Shown here: positions 61,549 through 64,000 of the stretch, in pieces | Numbering within the stretch: the first letter of the stretch is position 1 | Layout: the number at the start of each line of letters is the position of its first letter | NCBI GenBank assembly: GCA_963675655.1 | Contig: OY776489.1 | Span: 124,001-188,000, forward strand | Direction: 5' to 3' | Length of the DNA stretch: 64,000 nucleotides | From: CAXXOK01 sp963675655 | GTDB taxonomy: Bacteria > Bacillota > Clostridia > Christensenellales > Aristaeellaceae | Notes under the pieces: generated by a model | What the model was told of the DNA's origin: nothing | Database searches by the model: none | Seen by the model: the letters and a program-made list of their open reading frames with translations, nothing else | Position numbers and translations under genes: made by a program

Positions 61549-62091
61549 ATGAAATGGGTTTGTTCTGTTTGCGGATATGTATATGAAGGTTCCGAGCCCC
61601 CCGAAAAGTGCCCCGTCTGCGGTGCGCCGAAAGAGAAGTTCGTAAAAATGGCCGAGGACAGGGTTTATGCCGATGAGCACCATGTTGGCACGGCAAAAGG
61701 GCTGGACGAGCGCGTAGTCGAAGGCTTGCGTATGAACTTTACCGGTGAGTGTAGCGAAGTCGGTATGTACCTTGCGATGGCTCGCCAAGCCGACCGTGAG
61801 GGCTATCCCGAAGTAGCCGAAGCCTTCAAGCGTTATGCTTACGAAGAAGCCGATCATGCTTCCCGCTTTGCCGAGTTGCTGGGCGAAGTGCTTACCGACA
61901 GCACCAAGAAGAATCTTGAGATGCGTGTGGAAGCCGAGTGGGGCGCCAACAACGGCAAGAAAGAGCTTGCTACCCTCGCCAAAGAGTTGGGTTACGACGC
62001 CGTGCATGATACCGTACATGAAATGTGCAAGGATGAAGCCCGTCACGGGAAAGGCTTCGACGGACTGCTCAAACGGCACTTTGGCAAGTAA
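61549..62091 (+). CDS. Reverse rubrerythrin
   Basis: Peroxide-reducing diiron protein of anaerobes, 180 residues. Unlike classical rubrerythrin the rubredoxin domain comes first: Cys5, Cys8, Cys21 and Cys24 (CSVCG and CPVCG). The ferritin-like diiron domain follows (about 38-180), with ligand candidates in GECSEVGMYLAMAR, YEEADHASRF, VEAEWG and CKDEARHG. The layout is that of the NADH-dependent hydroperoxide reductase of clostridia. AGGAGG precedes the ATG. No PerR site was recognised upstream. Confidence 0.93.
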   Translation: MKWVCSVCGYVYEGSEPPEKCPVCGAPKEKFVKMAEDRVYADEHHVGTAKGLDERVVEGLRMNFTGECSEVGMYLAMARQADREGYPEVAEAFKRYAYEEADHASRFAELLGEVLTDSTKKNLEMRVEAEWGANNGKKELATLAKELGYDAVHDTVHEMCKDEARHGKGFDGLLKRHFGK

Positions 62092-62125
62092 ATCAGGCGG
62101 TTTTTTCCTTGTATGATAAGGGTTT

Positions 62126-62152
62126 GGAGGATGCTTCGGCATCCTCCTTTTT
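62126..62152 (+). terminator. Terminator after the rubrerythrin gene
   Basis: GGAGGATGC pairs exactly with GCATCCTCC around a TTCG tetraloop, followed by five T. Confidence 0.93.
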
Positions 62153-62162
62153 AGAACAATAA

Positions 62163-62383
62163 GCATCCACCGGCTAAGCCGGTGGATGCACCGCGCCTTC
62201 AAGGCGAATTTGCTGGCCGCGTCTCAAGACGCACTGAACGATCTATCAATTACAATGATTGCACGACTGCTCGTAAACGAGCCATAATCCATGCGTTTAT
62301 GTTTTGGACGGCAAACAACTTGTCATTCGCTTCGCCCTACATCTGAAAGCTAAAGCAATTCCTTCTCACCAGCTCAACTGGTG
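62163..62383. other. Hairpin-rich non-coding tract
   Basis: Five short hairpins in 220 bases and no gene. They are GCATCCACCGGC/GCCGGTGGATGC (62163-62189), CGCCT/AGGCG (62194-62206), GCGTC/GACGC (62219-62232), GCTCG/CGAGC (62269-62282) and CACCAG/CTGGTG (62367-62383). Three loops contain TCAA. The first and last share the CACC..GGTGGAT pattern, which resembles the end hairpins of IS200/IS605 elements or their small derivatives. No transposase is left. It could also be a structured RNA. Confidence 0.55.
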
Positions 62384-62409
62384 GATTTATAACGCTAAAG
62401 CTTGCATTA

Positions 62410-62437
62410 AAAAAGACCGCATATAAGCGGTCTTTTT
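62410..62437. terminator. Bidirectional terminator in the thr-ade spacer
   Basis: AAAAAGACCGC pairs exactly with GCGGTCTTTTT around six bases; T-runs on both strands. It bounds the hairpin-rich tract. Confidence 0.88.
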
Positions 62438-62488
62438 ACATCTGTAGGTACTTGACGCAGTAGTTATTGCTTTACAAATACCCTTGGC

Positions 62489-62518
62489 AATCCGGCTCCG
62501 ATTATGGAGCCGGATTTT
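62489..62518. terminator. Hairpin after the adenine deaminase gene
   Basis: AATCCGGCTCC pairs exactly with GGAGCCGGATT around six bases, 17 bases past the ade stop. The T-run is on the plus-strand side, so it may mainly stop plus-strand transcripts. Confidence 0.7.
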
Positions 62519-62534
62519 GAGCATCACGGTAGTG

Positions 62535-64000
62535 TTATTCCATTACTTCCAGCACCGGATCGATAATTTTTTGCTGAAGCACGTCAATAAAGCCCTTATC
62601 GGTGATCGCGTACAGCGGAATCGCCGCCAGACAGATGAAGGACAGGAACATACAGGTATAGTTAATCTCGCAGCCGTTCTCATGCAGCTTAGCATTAAAG
62701 CTCTGCTTCTCCGCCGCCAGCTCTGCTGCTGAAAGGTCGGTCAGCAAACCGCAAACGGGGAAAGAAATTTCGCTTACTACCTGCCCATCTATAACAAACA
62801 CCTGTCCGCCCTGCAAACGCGCAACCTCGTTGACCGCGGCGGCCATATCCTCGTGGTTTGTGCCCATCACAATAATGTTGTGATTGTCATGCCCCATAGA
62901 GGAAGCAATCGCACCTTTTTTCAACTTGAAGCCACCCATAAACGCTTTGCCGATGCCGCCCGTTTTACCGTGCCGCTCCACTTGCGCAATATATAGCACG
63001 TCCTGCTCCAAATCGCACTGGATTACGCCATCCTTTACCTTCAGCTCCACATCACGCGGCTGGGTAATCGGTATCCACGGCAGGGTATCCATCACCTTTA
63101 CTTTTACAGCTTTCGCGCTTTTACTAACACAGATTTGGAAATCCTCCGCTATCATCGTCTTAGCTAGATGGACGGTGTTCAGCAAAACCGGGTTATGCTC
63201 CGCTACGGGGTAATGCACAACCGTTTCACCGTCTTTGGTAACTAGCTTGCCGCCAGCAACAACCGTGTCCACCCGGAAATCCGCCGCGCCGGTCGTCAGG
63301 TTGATGTCCGCACGGCGGCCCGGCGCAAGGCAGCCCACAAAACGATCCAGTTGGAACGCACGCGCAGCATTGATGGTAACCAGCTGAATTGCGGTCATAA
63401 AATCCACACCCGCCTTGAGCGCAGTGCGCACCGACTCATCCAGATGCCCAGTCGTCGCAAGATCGATAGTATGCAGATCGTCCGTAACAATAGACACATT
63501 TGCGGTATCCAGCTTGTTTTCCAATACAGGCTTGAGCAACTCGGGCAGGCTGCGTGCGGATGAACCTTCGCGCATCATTACGGAGCAGCCCGCACGCAAG
63601 CGTTCCACTACATCTTTGCCAGAGAGCGATTCGTGATCCGTGGATACGCCCGCGGCAATACACGTGTTCAGCATGGCACTGTCCGCTTCCGGCAGATGCC
63701 CCTGCAAGGACTTGCCTTTCGCCAGCGCCGCATCGCAGGAAGCCAGCAGTTCGGGGAAACCAAACGCCAGATACATGCCCACACACTCGGAAAGTCCGAC
63801 CGCATCCGAGCGCTCCAGCGCTTTTTTTATAATCTCGGTATCAAAACGGCCGCCTGATGTTTCCAGATTGGGCGAGAATGGGATATGCGAAGGCACGACA
63901 AAGTACAGTTTCAAGTCGGTTGCTTCAGCCTCTTTCAGCACCGCTTCAATGGCTTCCAGCCCGCCAACCACGCCTATTTCGTGCAAATCGGTCATAATCA
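62535..64000 (-). CDS. ade: Adenine deaminase, C-terminal part
   Basis: Deaminates adenine to hypoxanthine with ammonia release, for purine salvage; metal-dependent amidohydrolase fold. 488 residues are visible and the frame is open at the window edge, so roughly 80-110 N-terminal residues, including the first metal His pair, lie outside. Family blocks are visible: TDLHEIGVVGG, GHLPEADSAMLNTCIAAGVSTDHE, MMREGSSA, SIVTDDLH and, in the C-terminal domain, ASSMGHDNHNIIVMG. An apparent ATG at 63995 is internal, since homologues continue upstream. Convergent with the rubrerythrin gene. Confidence 0.94.
   Translation of the reverse strand, partial: IMTDLHEIGVVGGLEAIEAVLKEAEATDLKLYFVVPSHIPFSPNLETSGGRFDTEIIKKALERSDAVGLSECVGMYLAFGFPELLASCDAALAKGKSLQGHLPEADSAMLNTCIAAGVSTDHESLSGKDVVERLRAGCSVMMREGSSARSLPELLKPVLENKLDTANVSIVTDDLHTIDLATTGHLDESVRTALKAGVDFMTAIQLVTINAARAFQLDRFVGCLAPGRRADINLTTGAADFRVDTVVAGGKLVTKDGETVVHYPVAEHNPVLLNTVHLAKTMIAEDFQICVSKSAKAVKVKVMDTLPWIPITQPRDVELKVKDGVIQCDLEQDVLYIAQVERHGKTGGIGKAFMGGFKLKKGAIASSMGHDNHNIIVMGTNHEDMAAAVNEVARLQGGQVFVIDGQVVSEISFPVCGLLTDLSAAELAAEKQSFNAKLHENGCEINYTCMFLSFICLAAIPLYAITDKGFIDVLQQKIIDPVLEVME

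Noticed and set aside
62163..62189. Second terminator for the rubrerythrin gene
   Set aside because: The stem is strong but is followed by ACCGCG instead of a T-run; the real terminator is at 62126-62152.
61468..62202. Open frame of 244 codons on the minus strand
   Set aside because: Antisense to reverse rubrerythrin and running into the hairpin tract; no start signal and no recognisable domain.
1..64000. CRISPR array, prophage, plasmid functions or rRNA genes
   Set aside because: No regularly spaced direct repeats, phage structural genes, replication genes or rRNA stretches were found anywhere in the window.

Overview
The window reads as chromosomal DNA of an anaerobic, gut-type Firmicute of the class Clostridia, possibly near Christensenellales. 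The evidence is the GGGtGRT/NifU-like gene pair, a reverse rubrerythrin, a T-box leader, an AddB-type nuclease, strong AGGAGG ribosome binding sites, secreted proteins with clostridial-type signal peptides, and no outer-membrane genes. The taxonomic placement is inference. Coding density is high, with many 4-nt overlaps inside operons.

Layout. (1) 1-2.9 kb: the tail of tuf, then rpmG-secE-nusG-rplK-rplA, closed by a strong terminator where rplJ-rplL would usually follow. (2) 2.9-8.8 kb: envelope and secreted proteins: a decayed gene, a DUF6273 protein, CapA-like, degenerate Lgt-like and phosphodiester-glycosidase-like proteins, and a YARHG protein. (3) 8.9-10.4 kb: a DEAD-box helicase. (4) 10.7-15 kb: a two-gene lipid-type cassette made of a giant AMP-ligase/acyl carrier/alpha-oxoamine synthase and a short-chain reductase. 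(5) 15.3-18.8 kb: wecB, murI, a small membrane protein and a GNAT enzyme. (6) 18.8-20.8 kb: an acyl-CoA ligase behind a T-box leader. (7) 21-24.8 kb: two large cell-surface proteins. (8) 24.8-26.8 kb: ahcY and a LysE-type exporter.

(9) 27-46 kb: a carbohydrate or cyclitol utilisation island. It holds a sugar isomerase, class II aldolase, PfkB kinase, mutarotase-like protein, DUF4867 protein, FAD oxidase with an Fe-S partner, an IolB-like isomerase and two TIM-barrel epimerases on the minus strand. A divergent Gfo/Idh dehydrogenase plus ThuA pair follows, then a YesM/AraC-type two-component system and an ABC sugar importer. The set resembles inositol catabolism but no IolD is visible; its substrate is unknown.

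(10) 46-64 kb: a secreted metallo-beta-lactamase-fold protein, an XRE/GyrI-like regulator, an alpha/alpha-toroid protein, the GGGtGRT/NifU-like pair, a frameshifted C39-type protease gene, a CbxX-type AAA+ ATPase with a radical SAM protein, mnmE, an addB-like gene, a small P-loop protein, thrC, reverse rubrerythrin, a hairpin-rich non-coding tract, and adenine deaminase running off the right edge.

The most unusual items are the self-loading alpha-oxoamine synthase cassette (10.7-14.9 kb), the T-box controlling an acyl-CoA ligase (18.8-19.1 kb), and the catabolic island. Functions come from motif recognition by eye; no database search was run.
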